38,984 nt of DNA from Kiritimatiellia bacterium (GCA_028686345.1 JAQUCE010000045.1:1-38984), one strand, 5' to 3'. Shown: positions 25,565 through 35,076, numbered from the stretch's first letter. Numbers and translations: made by a program. Notes: a model not told the origin generated them from the letters alone.

Positions 25565-28500
25565 ATGGCGCTCTCAGCATTGATTGGACAACTGAAAAGA
25601 ATCGGAAAGATGCTCAACCTGTGGGGTGCGGAGTTCCGCGCTACAGTCGGGCTCTCCGTTATTCTGGCGTTTTTCTTCTGTTTGGCGCTGGCCGATTTTC
25701 TGGTGCGGTACAGTCGCGGAGGAAGGTTCGCTGCCTGGGGCTTCCTATTGGCTCTGGCCGGGCTGCTCGTGGGTGTGATTATGAAAACCCTCTCCCGCAG
25801 CCACACGCCCGAAGCGGTGGCGGCGAATGTGGAGCAGGCCTTCCCTGAGCTGGACAACCATCTGATCAACCATCTGCTGTTCGCTTCGGCCAAGATTAAA
25901 GACTCCCTGGTCGCGGCATATGTTAAGATGGAGATTCCCCATTGGCGAACATTGAACTTTAAAGCCATGAAGGACCGGCGGCTATTGCGCCGAGCGCAAC
26001 TGGCACTCGGTGTAGCCGCCTTGCTGCTGCTGTTGCCGCTGCCCTTTATCGGGCAGGCGTGGACAGTTGCGATGGTGCGGGTATTGAACCCCTTCTCGGA
26101 TCTGACGCCAGTTAGCCTGACGCGGATTGTCAGTGTCTCGCCAGGTGACACTGTCGTTATGCAGGGCAGTGATCTGACCCTCTCCTGCAAGGTGGAGGGC
26201 AAGGCCGGCCATGAGGTGCTGCTGGATCTGCGTCCAGCTGACGGTGAGCAAAAAACCTATAATCTGGGGGTTTTAAAAGGCAGCGGCGAAGAGAACTTTT
26301 CATATGCTCTGCTCTCAGTGACCACAATTACCAAGTATCGTTTTCGCGCTGGCGATGCCTACGTGCCTGACTGGAAAAAAATCGATCTGCGTCCGCCGCT
26401 GGCCTTTGGCGCACTGGCATTGAAGGTTTTGCCGCCAGCCTATATGAATTTGCCGGCCAAGAGCTATGACGCGCAGTCAACCGCGGTTGATATTCCGTAT
26501 GGCTCGCGGGTCAGCATGACAGCTGAATGCAACACAGGCTTGCGCTCACTCGCGCTCTCGGGTATGGGTGCTCCTGTGACGCTCACGCTGGACGGCACTG
26601 CGAAAAAAGGGGCGTTTGACCTGATTGTTACCAATGGCGCTGCCTTCACCCTTACGGCGGTTGACACCTTTGGCGACCAGGCTGAGACCATATTGGGGTT
26701 TAACCTGATCTGGGACCGTCCGCCGGAAATCGCCATCAAATACCCACAGAAACCCGTGCTCCTCGCACCAGGTTCTGCGCCGATGATCGACTTCTCGGTC
26801 TCCGACGATTTTGGTCTGGGTGAGATCACGATTGAAAAGATCGTTGCAACTGATGATAACTCCGCGCCGGTGGAGGTGCTTAAGAGCTACAAGTGGGTCA
26901 AAAACAGGGGCAAGGAGTTTACTGATCTGTGGAGGGGCGAAAACCGCAAGATCTCTGATTCAGGCACCTTGGTGCTGCGCGTGGTTGCAAGGGACAACAG
27001 CGCCGGCGGCAACGTGACGGTCTCGCCCTCCCTGACTTTTGAGCTGGATGATGTTTCGGAGCTGACAAAAAAACGTGCGGAGCAGGCGCAGAAAAACGCC
27101 GCGGGGTTGACCAGGATAATTGAACTGCAACGTGAGAATATCGCCCGCAGCCAGCAGTTGCAGGGGGTGTTGCTGACAACCACCCCCCAGCAGTGGCAGG
27201 AGGCTGCCGAGCAGCAGGATACGATTCGCAAGGTTGTCAAGGTGCTGCTCGAAACCGGCGGCTCACGGGCGTTGGGGAACTTGGTGCCAACCATAAAAAA
27301 ACTCTATGTTAACGAGATGTATGAGGCAATCTCCCTGTTGCGGAGCCTGCCTGCGGTTAGGGATCAGGGTGCTAAGGGGCGGCAGGCGATTGCGGCAATC
27401 ACTGTGCAGGAGAAGATTCTGCGTCAGCTGACCGCTGCTGACAAGTCAGCGGAACTCGCGCGCGAGAGTCAAAGCACCGGCTCGCTGATCGGCGTGCTGG
27501 ATGGCTTGATCAGCGGGCAGAGCAAAATCATTGGGGCCACCGCGCTCTGCGTCACACAGAGAGTGGAGGTGGCAAGTTCACTGATTGATGATCAGGATTC
27601 GCTCAGCTCCGAACTCCTGCTGTTTGTCAAGAGCTGCCGCGCTCAGGCGCTGGCCGGAGCAGGCGAGGACAAGGGACAGAGCGCCTTTTTGGAGTCAGTG
27701 GCGAGCGCCTGCGAGCAGCAGAAGATCTCAGATGATATGTTGCTGGCCGCCGAGCAGTTGGAGGAGAACGCGCTGCCCAAGGCGCTGCATTATGGCGGCA
27801 GCGCCCTGGCGAAGCTGGAGGCGCTGCGCAGGCAGTTTGAGTTGGTGCAGGCCCGGGACGAGAGAGAGATGCGCGAGGAGATGATCGAGGCCTTGCAGGT
27901 GGTCGGTGCCAAGCTGGAGAAACTCAAGGCGGTTGAGAAAAAACTCAAAGAGGAGATGGACAAGATCACAGAAAACACCAACAAGAACACCGAGGATTTT
28001 GATGTGATGCAGGAAGAGGCCACCGAGATTGCGGAAAACATCAAGGAGGCCCTGCTCGAAATTCCCCGGGATTTGGATATCTTCACGCACCTGAATGTCG
28101 GCAATGATCTGGTTGAGGATGTCTTCTCTGTGTTTGAAGAGATGGAGCAGAAGGAGGAGCCAACCGCGGATGACCCGGAGGGCGGAGGTGTCAAGGAGAA
28201 AGCGGTGGCCAAGCGTGAATGGTATCTGGAGGAGATGGAGAAAGCCGAGGAGTTGATCGAAGATTTTGAGATGTGGCTGGGCAAAGATGCTGACAAAACC
28301 AAGGTCACAACTGAGGCCTTTGACAAAGAGGAGATGCCAGACGGGGTGGCGTTGACACCATTGCAAACCAAGATGGAAGATATTATCGGCGACCTGCTGG
28401 AGCTTGATAAAAAACTTGATGAAGAGGCTGACGACGGCGCGATTAATCAGGCACTGCCTGATATGGAAATGGGTGCTGAGATCACCGAGGGCGATACAAC

Positions 28501-29164
28501 CACCTTCTCCGCCAAAGGCAAATCCGGCAATGAAACCCCGGATCATAAGGAGCAGGATGGACGCTCCAATGTCGGGCGTCAGGGCATGGCCAGTGGCGAG
28601 AGCGCGGCCGGTTCAGGGACAATTGGTGAGGGTGACGATAATATTGAGGCGCGCCGCACCCAGGACCCCACGCAGTCCGGGCAGGTGATCGCGGACGGCG
28701 AGGCGCAGACCAAGGCCTCTGGCGGCGGTAAAATGGGCTCCGGCAAGGGGGATGACTGGGGTGACAGCGGCGGCACCGACCGGATGGATGCCACCGAGGC
28801 CGGCTCCTGGGCTCAGAGTCTTGACGGAATGGCGAAAAAGGCGGACGAGGCCTATGCGCAGGCATCACTCAAAGGGTTGCGCACTGACTCGCTTGAAACC
28901 GCTGCCCACCATATTCGCCAGACAGCGGACGCGGTTTCAAAGGGTGCTCCCATCACACAGGTGACGGAGCTGCGGTTGAGGGCAATCGGATCGCTGAAAA
29001 AGGCCAAAACAGAGCTGGGCGAGGGTGCCATTGCCAATCTGGATGGCGACATTCTGACTTCGACGTTGACTGATGTGGTTGAAGCCGGGCAGGAGCAGTC
29101 GCCGGAGAAGTACCGTGAGCTGAATGCTGACTACTACAAGAAGTTGAGCGAAACAATATTATGA
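25565..29164 (+). CDS. giant DUF4175-like membrane and coiled-coil protein
   Basis: The 1199-residue protein has three N-terminal membrane helices (near 27-46, 55-74 and 145-165). The first two precede a motif region PEAVAANVEQAFPELDNHL, as in DUF4175-like proteins of PVC bacteria. Residues about 170-490 form Ig-like beta domains in the periplasm. A long alpha-helical, Glu/Lys-rich coiled-coil part covers about 500-950, then an acidic Gly/Ser-rich linker (about 960-1070) and a short helical end. GGAGG at 25555-25559 decides ATG 25565; a GTG six bases upstream overlaps that ribosome-binding site. The gene overlaps the next by 4 bp. It probably forms the scaffold of the envelope complex. The family assignment is by architecture. 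Confidence 0.75.
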   Translation: MALSALIGQLKRIGKMLNLWGAEFRATVGLSVILAFFFCLALADFLVRYSRGGRFAAWGFLLALAGLLVGVIMKTLSRSHTPEAVAANVEQAFPELDNHLINHLLFASAKIKDSLVAAYVKMEIPHWRTLNFKAMKDRRLLRRAQLALGVAALLLLLPLPFIGQAWTVAMVRVLNPFSDLTPVSLTRIVSVSPGDTVVMQGSDLTLSCKVEGKAGHEVLLDLRPADGEQKTYNLGVLKGSGEENFSYALLSVTTITKYRFRAGDAYVPDWKKIDLRPPLAFGALALKVLPPAYMNLPAKSYDAQSTAVDIPYGSRVSMTAECNTGLRSLALSGMGAPVTLTLDGTAKKGAFDLIVTNGAAFTLTAVDTFGDQAETILGFNLIWDRPPEIAIKYPQKPVLLAPGSAPMIDFSVSDDFGLGEITIEKIVATDDNSAPVEVLKSYKWVKNRGKEFTDLWRGENRKISDSGTLVLRVVARDNSAGGNVTVSPSLTFELDDVSELTKKRAEQAQKNAAGLTRIIELQRENIARSQQLQGVLLTTTPQQWQEAAEQQDTIRKVVKVLLETGGSRALGNLVPTIKKLYVNEMYEAISLLRSLPAVRDQGAKGRQAIAAITVQEKILRQLTAADKSAELARESQSTGSLIGVLDGLISGQSKIIGATALCVTQRVEVASSLIDDQDSLSSELLLFVKSCRAQALAGAGEDKGQSAFLESVASACEQQKISDDMLLAAEQLEENALPKALHYGGSALAKLEALRRQFELVQARDEREMREEMIEALQVVGAKLEKLKAVEKKLKEEMDKITENTNKNTEDFDVMQEEATEIAENIKEALLEIPRDLDIFTHLNVGNDLVEDVFSVFEEMEQKEEPTADDPEGGGVKEKAVAKREWYLEEMEKAEELIEDFEMWLGKDADKTKVTTEAFDKEEMPDGVALTPLQTKMEDIIGDLLELDKKLDEEADDGAINQALPDMEMGAEITEGDTTTFSAKGKSGNETPDHKEQDGRSNVGRQGMASGESAAGSGTIGEGDDNIEARRTQDPTQSGQVIADGEAQTKASGGGKMGSGKGDDWGDSGGTDRMDATEAGSWAQSLDGMAKKADEAYAQASLKGLRTDSLETAAHHIRQTADAVSKGAPITQVTELRLRAIGSLKKAKTELGEGAIANLDGDILTSTLTDVVEAGQEQSPEKYRELNADYYKKLSETIL

Positions 29165-31473
29165 TAAATTTTTTACAAAAATCTGGCTGGTTGCTGGCCA
29201 TGACAATTTTCATGCGCGTGGTTGCCGTTGCGGATGAGCCTGCTGCCTGGGTAGTGAAAGACGCGCCAGTGCGCTATGTGGTGAGGCTGACCCGCGAGCC
29301 GAGTCACCCTGAAGCCGGGTATTTTGTGAAAATCCCCGATGGCGGCGCATTGCCTGGTCCGCGTCCTGAGTGCATTGTGGTGGATGAGGGTGGCCAACCG
29401 CTCAAAAGCGGGATTCTATGGCACTGCAAGGAGACAGAGTGCGGACTTGTTTTTCAAGCGCCGGAGTCAGGGCGCAGTGCCACGATCTATTTTCGGGGCA
29501 CACGCAACATGAATCTATGGAGCCTGGAGAGCGGCATCAAGCCGAGTGCGATTCTCTGTGAAATCAACGGCACGCGCGCGCGCGCGGCCGCGGAAAAACT
29601 GGGGAAGCTCGGCGCGGTTGATTCGAATACCCGTTTTGTGAATCAGGGCTGGAGTGCCGGGCGCTGGAAAGGGCAATCTATTCCCTTGGCTACATGGGAG
29701 TGGCGCTTGGGCGGCAGCGCGGTTTACATGCTCGCGCACATTGATGTCAAGGCCCCTGGCTCCACCTGGATTGCACCGTACAGTCGGTCAGGGGAGATGG
29801 AGATTGTGGTTGACGGAAAAATGCTCAAGCAGAGGAAGAAAAACAATAAGCTAGGCGGCATAGGCGACACGGTTGATCTGGCTTTGGGATTGCATAGCGT
29901 GGAGCTCTATTTTTACAATCCAAAGGGGGGGCCTACAGGGCCGATGATGTTCACCTGGCGCACACCCAAAACCACGGTTGAGGAGCTGGGCGGGCCACGT
30001 GACAAGGATCTGCCTTATCCGGGAACACCCATGTTGGAGAGTTGCGTGATTGACGCTGAGGATGTTGTTAAATCCGGCGAGTGTGCAGTTACCGATGTCA
30101 GCGCGCAGGTCGGCCCGATCGCGGCTTTCACTTTTGCTCCGAACAGCACATTTTGGCTGAATGATGAGCCGCCGTTGATCTCCTATGTTTTTAAATCTCT
30201 GGCTCGAAATAATCCTGCGGCCACGCGTTACAGTTGGCGTTTTGAGAAAGCTTCAGGTGCGGTAGCTGACGGAGCTGAGACCAGTTGGCTGCTGAACGCC
30301 GGCAGCTACACCAAGGTTTCGCTCACAGCCGAGGCGGATGGCAAAAGCTCGGTTGCCAGCTATGTGATCTATCCGCATACAGATATTAAAAGTTCGCTGG
30401 ATGATGCTGACACACGGCAGAACTTCAAGCTGGCCTGTTACAATATGATGCGGGCATATCCAGCAACGGTTGATCCTGTTGCTGGTTGGGATGCTGCCAT
30501 GTGGAATAACTTTTTTCGGGTAATGGAGCTGAAGCGAGGTAACGCGCTGCTGGAATATGTGATGACCGAGCGCTGGGATTACTTTAAGAAAAAGGTTGAT
30601 CCAGAGCAAAAAGCGCTGATGCAGGATCTGTTTCTCCTCACTTTGGCACTGCGGGATCCGCAGGCGGCGATTAAATGGGCGGACAAGTTCAGCGCGGATG
30701 AGTTTGCCGCTGCGCGCACCGCGTTTTTGAAGCTGACAAAAGCGGAAATCATGTTGTATTATCTCGACGATGTCGAGGGTGCGAGGCGAATTATCACACC
30801 ACTTTTGAGGGATGCCGGCGAGGGGGGCGAGTGGGCGAAAATCCGGATGGGAGACCTCGAGTTTCTTGCGCATAACCTGAATGAAGCCACCCAGCGTTAC
30901 GGAGATGTGCAGAGTCGTTCCAAGGCACTGTCAGAGGAGATTGTCTCGGCGCGGCTGAGCTCCCTCTCTTCAGGGGCTGCCAGGCAGTCAGCGAGGTCTC
31001 GCAAAACCGAAGAGGTGGCTGTGATGGGTCAGAAGGAGCGCGAGGAGGAGAAGGTGCCCGAGGAGCCGAGCAGGTTTATCCCAATGAAGCCACCCTCCTC
31101 AGTGCCTGCCTGGAAACTGGCCGCCATCCGCGATGTGGCTGCCTCGGAGAACATCTCCATGCTGCTTGACCAAGGGTATCTCCTGGAGGCGTTTCGTGAT
31201 CTGCGACTGTGGGAACGCGCCCTGCCCATGTCCAAGATCTCCGGGGACTTCATCCTGCGTGAGGCCAAGTTCTACATGGAGTTGCAGGATTACAAACGGG
31301 CGCGCAAAATTCTCAGTGCCTACTGTGAACAGGTGGATATATCCAACTTTCTGCCAGAGGCGATGTCGATGATTAGAAGCTGCATGATCGACATGAAAGA
31401 AACAGATGCCGCCATTGAAAAGTATGAAAAAGAGATTATGAAGCGCACGGTTTTTGGGGCTGGAGAAGAGTGA
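29161..31473 (+). CDS. secreted PA14-like protein with helical-repeat C-terminus
   Basis: This 770-residue product starts with an export signal (WLLAMTIFMRVVAVA). Residues about 140-280 read like a PA14/carbohydrate-binding beta domain (NLWSLESG, MEIVVDGKMLKQ, LALGLHSVELYFYN). The second half, from about 420, is a run of amphipathic helices consistent with TPR-like repeats (MQDLFLLTLALRDPQAAIKW and DYKRARKILSAYC near the end). A Glu/Arg-rich stretch is near 610-640. The start ATG overlaps the previous stop (ATGA, 29161-29164), a sign of coupled translation. TPR proteins such as BatE occur in the classical Bat operons; this may play that role. It is the last gene before the repeat-filled gap. 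Confidence 0.75.
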   Translation: MINFLQKSGWLLAMTIFMRVVAVADEPAAWVVKDAPVRYVVRLTREPSHPEAGYFVKIPDGGALPGPRPECIVVDEGGQPLKSGILWHCKETECGLVFQAPESGRSATIYFRGTRNMNLWSLESGIKPSAILCEINGTRARAAAEKLGKLGAVDSNTRFVNQGWSAGRWKGQSIPLATWEWRLGGSAVYMLAHIDVKAPGSTWIAPYSRSGEMEIVVDGKMLKQRKKNNKLGGIGDTVDLALGLHSVELYFYNPKGGPTGPMMFTWRTPKTTVEELGGPRDKDLPYPGTPMLESCVIDAEDVVKSGECAVTDVSAQVGPIAAFTFAPNSTFWLNDEPPLISYVFKSLARNNPAATRYSWRFEKASGAVADGAETSWLLNAGSYTKVSLTAEADGKSSVASYVIYPHTDIKSSLDDADTRQNFKLACYNMMRAYPATVDPVAGWDAAMWNNFFRVMELKRGNALLEYVMTERWDYFKKKVDPEQKALMQDLFLLTLALRDPQAAIKWADKFSADEFAAARTAFLKLTKAEIMLYYLDDVEGARRIITPLLRDAGEGGEWAKIRMGDLEFLAHNLNEATQRYGDVQSRSKALSEEIVSARLSSLSSGAARQSARSRKTEEVAVMGQKEREEEKVPEEPSRFIPMKPPSSVPAWKLAAIRDVAASENISMLLDQGYLLEAFRDLRLWERALPMSKISGDFILREAKFYMELQDYKRARKILSAYCEQVDISNFLPEAMSMIRSCMIDMKETDAAIEKYEKEIMKRTVFGAGEE

Positions 31474-31485
31474 TGGTGCAGAATT

Positions 31486-31543
<58 letters not shown>

Positions 31544-31587
31544 GAATTCAGCTGCGCTGCGAAACAACGATGTGGTAACTCGAAGGG

Positions 31588-31640
31588 CAGCTGCACCGGA
31601 GTTGGGGTCAGTAAGCAATGCCACCGAGTCACCAGGTCAC
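31588..31640 (+). repeat. dispersed repeat family C, copy 2
   Basis: This is the counterpart of 19422-19473, in the same orientation. A 9-bp reiteration follows (CACCAGGTC, CACTAGGTC, CACCAGGTC; 31630-31656). The two copies bracket the DUF58, two VWA, lectin-like, DUF4175-like and PA14-like/repeat-protein genes. Confidence 0.75.
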
Positions 31641-31707
31641 TAGGTCACCAGGTCAAAAAACAGCTAGCAAGCCGCAAGGAACTCGCAAGCCGAGTGATTG
31701 GCAGGTC

Positions 31708-31955
31708 GAAGCTGTAGGGCGCGGGCCTTGAACGCGCCGGCAAAGCGACAGTGTGGTGACACGCGAATCGAAGCTGTAGGGCGCGGGCCTTGACCGCGCC
31801 GGCAAAGTGACAGTGTGGTGACACGCGAATCGAAGCTGTAGGGCGCGGGCCTTGACCGCGCCGGCAAAGTGACAGTGTGGTGACACGCGAATCGAAGCTG
31901 TAGGGCGCGGGCCGTGACCGCGCCGGCAAAGCGACAGTGCAGTGCAATGCGAGTC
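31708..31955. repeat. tandem array of four 62-bp units
   Basis: Four head-to-tail units start at 31708, 31770, 31832 and 31894, each opening GAAGCTGTAGGGCGCGGGCC. Units 2 and 3 are identical or nearly so. Unit 1 differs mainly in GAACGCG for GACCGCG, and unit 4 decays in its second half. Each unit can fold through GGCGCGG with CCGCGCC around GCCTTGA. The unit length is not a multiple of 3, and the antisense open frames through the array merely echo it. There are no spacers, so it is not a CRISPR array. Confidence 0.9.
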
Positions 31956-32448
31956 GCAAGCTACCAGGCTGTTGACCCCAAACGCGCCCCCCGCGTTCAA
32001 GGCCCGCGGCTACAGTGCTTCGCGAGTTGCAAGAGATGCGCAGCTAAGTGGCTTGCGAGCCGCACGCTGCAAGGAACGCGCCAGCCGAGTGATAGGCAAA
32101 CTTTGTCGCAAACTTTGGCGAAGCTGCAAGGCGGCGGCAACAAGCGCGCCTGTCCGGCTGCCACGGCCCGCGGCTACAGTGCTTCGCAGGGCGGAATGCA
32201 GGCGGTTTGCAAGCCTTGTCGTTCGGTGTAGTAGCCGCTCTACGAGCGGCATTGCATGTATTGATTGTGTCGGGAGTAGAGCGGCGAAAAAACGATGGGG
32301 TAACTCGACCAAGTGGCTGGGGAAAGACAAGGTTCGCGACAAGGATTGGGATTAGGATTATGACAAGGATGTTTCTCTATCCTAATCACAGCTTAGTCTT
32401 GACCCTAATCAAGCGGCAGGAGTTATTGCAACTAAGTGATTAGGTTAT
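31956..32448. other. repeat-rich non-coding spacer
   Basis: No gene is visible. GGCCCGCGGCTACAGTGCTT occurs twice (about 32001 and 32167) and is close to the reverse complement of the opening of the 62-bp unit. GCAAGGAAC and AGCCGAGTGAT (about 32073-32095) repeat an element near 31675. GAAAAAACGATGGGGTAACT (32286) repeats a block at 31561. A hairpin GCCGCTC-TAC-GAGCGGC lies at 32234-32250. GGATTAGGATTATG near 32350 faces an inverted ATCCTAATC near 32380. The region seems built from shuffled fragments of a few repeats. Confidence 0.5.
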
Positions 32449-32610
32449 GGCGAGTGCGCAAGTGAAGAGGTCGCGCCTTTTTTATTGCGGGAGCAACGTA
32501 GGTCCGATTTCCAATCGGACATGTCCGGTTGGAAACCGGACCTACGGGAGGCTGGCTACGCTATCGGTTGACGATGGCCGCGACGATACTGGTGGACGAT
32601 TTCGCATGAT
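32449..32610 (+). repeat. dispersed repeat family A, copy 2
   Basis: GCGGGAGCAACGTAGGTCCG and the following 43 bp match copy 1 near 1448. Here the inverted pair around CCAATCGGACATGTCCGGTTGG is complete and closes with ACCGGACCTACGG, so this copy folds into a long hairpin (AGGTCCG with CGGACCT). The tail GTTGACGATG, GGTGGACGATTT resembles the end of copy 1. Confidence 0.65.
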
Positions 32611-32627
32611 CCCAATCGTCCACCAAT

Positions 32628-32657
32628 ATCGGAATCGGAATCGGAATCGGAATCGAT
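32628..32657. repeat. 6-bp GGAATC tandem repeat
   Basis: Four consecutive GGAATC units (32631-32654) sit within ATCGGAATC, and the nearby ACCGATTCCGGTACCGA (32675-32691) is partly complementary. It lies between repeat A copy 2 and the next gene. Confidence 0.7.
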
Positions 32658-32744
32658 TTGATGCGCTTTTCGATACCGATTCCGGTACCGAGTTATAGTC
32701 ACGAAATTACGACCAAGTGATCAAGCCACAGACAAGGAGTAAGA

Positions 32745-33539
32745 ATGAGAAAACTAGCAAAAACATTGGAAGACTCGGTAGTTTGGCGCACTGCCGTATC
32801 TATTGCCGCGCTATTGAGCTGCGTTGCAGCGCTATCGCTCTGCGCGGCACCGGTGACCAATCCCAATATTTTGGAGCGTATTCGTTTGTACACATCGCCT
32901 GATCCCTCTGCAACAGGTGGCATACAGGGTCGTATTGCCTTTCCGCGCAAACCGATCGAGCAGATCCTGGCCATGCCACCGGATGAGCCGAAGTATGTTT
33001 ACGAGGGTCGCGTCAGCGGTGCGGATAAGCAGAGCTTCTCTTTTGCAAACCTGCCAATGGCAAAATACAATCTCTTTGTGGTTTATGAGGATGAGTTCTT
33101 TGAGGGGCTTGAATTGTCGCGCGAACCCGACACTCTCACAAACAAAGACAGGGAGGGCATCACTAAGATCGTGAACGCCTCTGACCCCTTTTTCAACAAA
33201 AAGGTGATCCACCGGATTGAGGGCACCACCGGGCGCGGGAACTTCGCACGCTGCCTGGTCACTCAGTCCCGTGACCAATCCGCGCCCGGGGAGGTTGTTG
33301 CCGGTGAAGGCTTTGGTGTTACAATGGAAAAGCATCTGGGACGCCGCACCTTTAAGCTGATCTGGTTGAAGGATGTTGGTGTTGGATGGCAGGTGGTTCA
33401 AAAACGGGATCTCTATCCAGTGACGGTTAATTTGAAGGAGCTCAAACCCAAGCACAACTACTCGATTAAATTGTCAAACATACGGGTGACGAACAAGGTC
33501 AAAGATTTAGGCGAAATTGATTTCAGCAAGTTAAGGTGA
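32745..33539 (+). CDS. secreted protein of unknown function ahead of FHA-MoxR
   Basis: The 264-residue protein is not one I recognise. AAGGAG (32734-32739) supports the ATG. After a charged N-terminus a hydrophobic export segment spans residues about 16-35 (AVSIAALLSCVAALSLCAAP). The mature part looks mainly beta, with a carboxypeptidase-regulatory or transthyretin-like feel (YVYEGRVSGADKQSFSFANL, then MAKYNLFVVYEDEFFEGLEL), and ends in YSIKLSNIRVTN. A role as a periplasmic partner of the neighbouring system is inferred from position. Its stop codon TGA lies within the start of repeat B copy 3, so the repeat may have defined or trimmed the C-terminus. Confidence 0.7.
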   Translation: MRKLAKTLEDSVVWRTAVSIAALLSCVAALSLCAAPVTNPNILERIRLYTSPDPSATGGIQGRIAFPRKPIEQILAMPPDEPKYVYEGRVSGADKQSFSFANLPMAKYNLFVVYEDEFFEGLELSREPDTLTNKDREGITKIVNASDPFFNKKVIHRIEGTTGRGNFARCLVTQSRDQSAPGEVVAGEGFGVTMEKHLGRRTFKLIWLKDVGVGWQVVQKRDLYPVTVNLKELKPKHNYSIKLSNIRVTNKVKDLGEIDFSKLR

Positions 33540-33678
33540 TAATGGAGTAGTGCAAGCATCTTGCTTGCAGAAAATATTTTCATTCAAGCTGGAAGCTTGA
33601 GGTACTTCACTAAACAATTTAGGAAGATGGTATCGAACTTCTTGTTTTTTGCGACAGGAGTTGAGAGAATAGCAACTA
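33537..33678 (+). repeat. dispersed repeat family B, copy 3, in front of FHA-MoxR
   Basis: It starts GTGATAATGGAGTAGTGCAA and carries two hairpins: TGCAAGC with GCTTGCA, and TCAAGCT (33584-33590) with AGCTTGA (33594-33600). The right part (GAACTTCTTGTTTTTT, CGACAGGA, TTGAGAGAA, AGCAACTAA) matches the leader of kbl and ends 22 nt before the ATG of the FHA-MoxR gene. Confidence 0.75.
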
Positions 33679-33699
33679 AAAGGGATGAAAGGATAATCT

Positions 33700-35076
33700 A
33701 TGGCGAGTCTATTAGTAACGCAGGGGCCTTTTGAGGGTCACGCATATGAGTTTACAAATGCGGAGATTGTGATTGGCCGCGATGATGAGTGTGACATCAC
33801 GCTGGCAGATGATGAGAAGGCCTCCCGTCGTCACGCCAAAATTACACCAAATAACGGGGATTGGTATCTCTCTGATTTAGACAGTGCCAATGGCACCATT
33901 CTCAACGGCGTGGCGGTTTCAACGGCGCCCCTGAACGAAAATGATCTACTTTCTATTGGTAACACCACCTTTATGTTCAAAGGGGATGTGGCAGTGCCAG
34001 CTCCTGCAAGTGCCGGGGGTGCAAAAAAACCTGCGGCAACCTCCGACGATCTGAAGCTAGTTGAACAGACACGCCAATCCATGGATGCGATCCGCCGCGA
34101 GGTGGCAAAGGTCATTATTGGTCAGGAAGATGTGCTGAATGAGATCTTAATGTGCATCATCGCCGGCGGCCACGCACTGCTGATCGGGCTGCCAGGGCTG
34201 GCTAAGACCTTGACAGTCAATACCATTGCCAAAGTTCTGGACATGAAGTTCAAACGCATCCAGTTCACCCCGGACCTGATGCCCTCTGATATCACCGGCA
34301 CCGAGGTGCTGGAAACCGATCAAGCCACACAGCAAAGAGAGTTTAAGTTCATGCAGGGGCCGATTTTCTGCAACATGCTGCTGGCTGACGAAATCAACCG
34401 CACACCGCCGAAAACTCAGGCAGCCCTGCTGGAAGCCATGCAGGAGAAGCAGGTCAGTGTCGGCAAAGAGGTTTATACCCTTGATAAGCCCTTCTTTGTG
34501 CTGGCCACACAGAACCCAATTGAGCAGGAGGGCACCTACCCGCTGCCCGAAGCGCAGTTGGATCGTTTTATGTTCAATATCTTTGTGGATTATCCTGCCC
34601 TGGACGAGGAGATCGAGGTGATCACCCGCACTACCATGTCCGGCGGCGAAGAACCGAATGTGGTGATTGACAAAGAAGAGGTGATTCACCTGCAGCAGGT
34701 GGTGCGCAAGATACCGGTTTCCCGGCATGTGATTGGGTATGCGGTTAAACTTGCGCGGGCCACCCGCCCGTGTGATGAACTGGCGCCTGAGTATACCAAG
34801 AAGTATGTCTCAACCGGTGCCGGCCCGCGGGCAGGCCAGTATCTGATCCTGGCAGCCAAGGCACGGGCAGTTCTGGAAGGGCGGATACATGTGAGCTGCA
34901 ACGATGTGCGTAAAGCCGCGATGCCGGTGCTGCGTCATCGTATTCTCACCAACTTCTCTGCCGACTCCGAAGGGATCAGCTCGGTCGACATTGTCAAATA
35001 TCTGCTGGAAGAGGTCAAAGAGCCCGGCGCAGAGACCTATGAGCCGGAAAAACCCGCTAAAAAGAAGCGGCGTTGA
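33700..35076 (+). CDS. FHA domain fused to MoxR-type AAA+ ATPase
   Basis: The 458-residue protein joins two modules. Residues about 5-95 are a forkhead-associated domain that should bind phosphothreonine: IGRDDECDI (25-33), SRRHAKI (42-48) and DSANGTILNG (61-70) hold the key Arg, Ser, His and Asn. A flexible Ala/Pro linker (about 97-118) leads to the MoxR (AAA_3) ATPase, with Walker A GLPGLAKT (163-170), Walker B LLADEINR (227-234), sensor LATQNP (268-273) and the arginine-finger-like LDRF (287-290). A C-terminal lid follows. MoxR proteins act as chaperones for VWA proteins. RBS: AAAGG at 33686-33690. The added FHA domain suggests Ser/Thr-phosphorylation control. Confidence 0.95.
   Translation: MASLLVTQGPFEGHAYEFTNAEIVIGRDDECDITLADDEKASRRHAKITPNNGDWYLSDLDSANGTILNGVAVSTAPLNENDLLSIGNTTFMFKGDVAVPAPASAGGAKKPAATSDDLKLVEQTRQSMDAIRREVAKVIIGQEDVLNEILMCIIAGGHALLIGLPGLAKTLTVNTIAKVLDMKFKRIQFTPDLMPSDITGTEVLETDQATQQREFKFMQGPIFCNMLLADEINRTPPKTQAALLEAMQEKQVSVGKEVYTLDKPFFVLATQNPIEQEGTYPLPEAQLDRFMFNIFVDYPALDEEIEVITRTTMSGGEEPNVVIDKEEVIHLQQVVRKIPVSRHVIGYAVKLARATRPCDELAPEYTKKYVSTGAGPRAGQYLILAAKARAVLEGRIHVSCNDVRKAAMPVLRHRILTNFSADSEGISSVDIVKYLLEEVKEPGAETYEPEKPAKKKRR

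Noticed and set aside
27728..28546. Long antisense open frame of 272 codons
   Set aside because: It is the shadow of the coiled-coil part of the DUF4175-like gene and has no start signal or recognisable domain.
31708..31955. CRISPR array
   Set aside because: The units are contiguous, have no unique spacers, and no cas genes are present.
31645..32000. Antisense open frames with repeated PYSFDSRVTTLSL-like peptides
   Set aside because: They are echoes of the 62-bp tandem units; because 62 is not a multiple of 3 the same peptides recur in changing frames.
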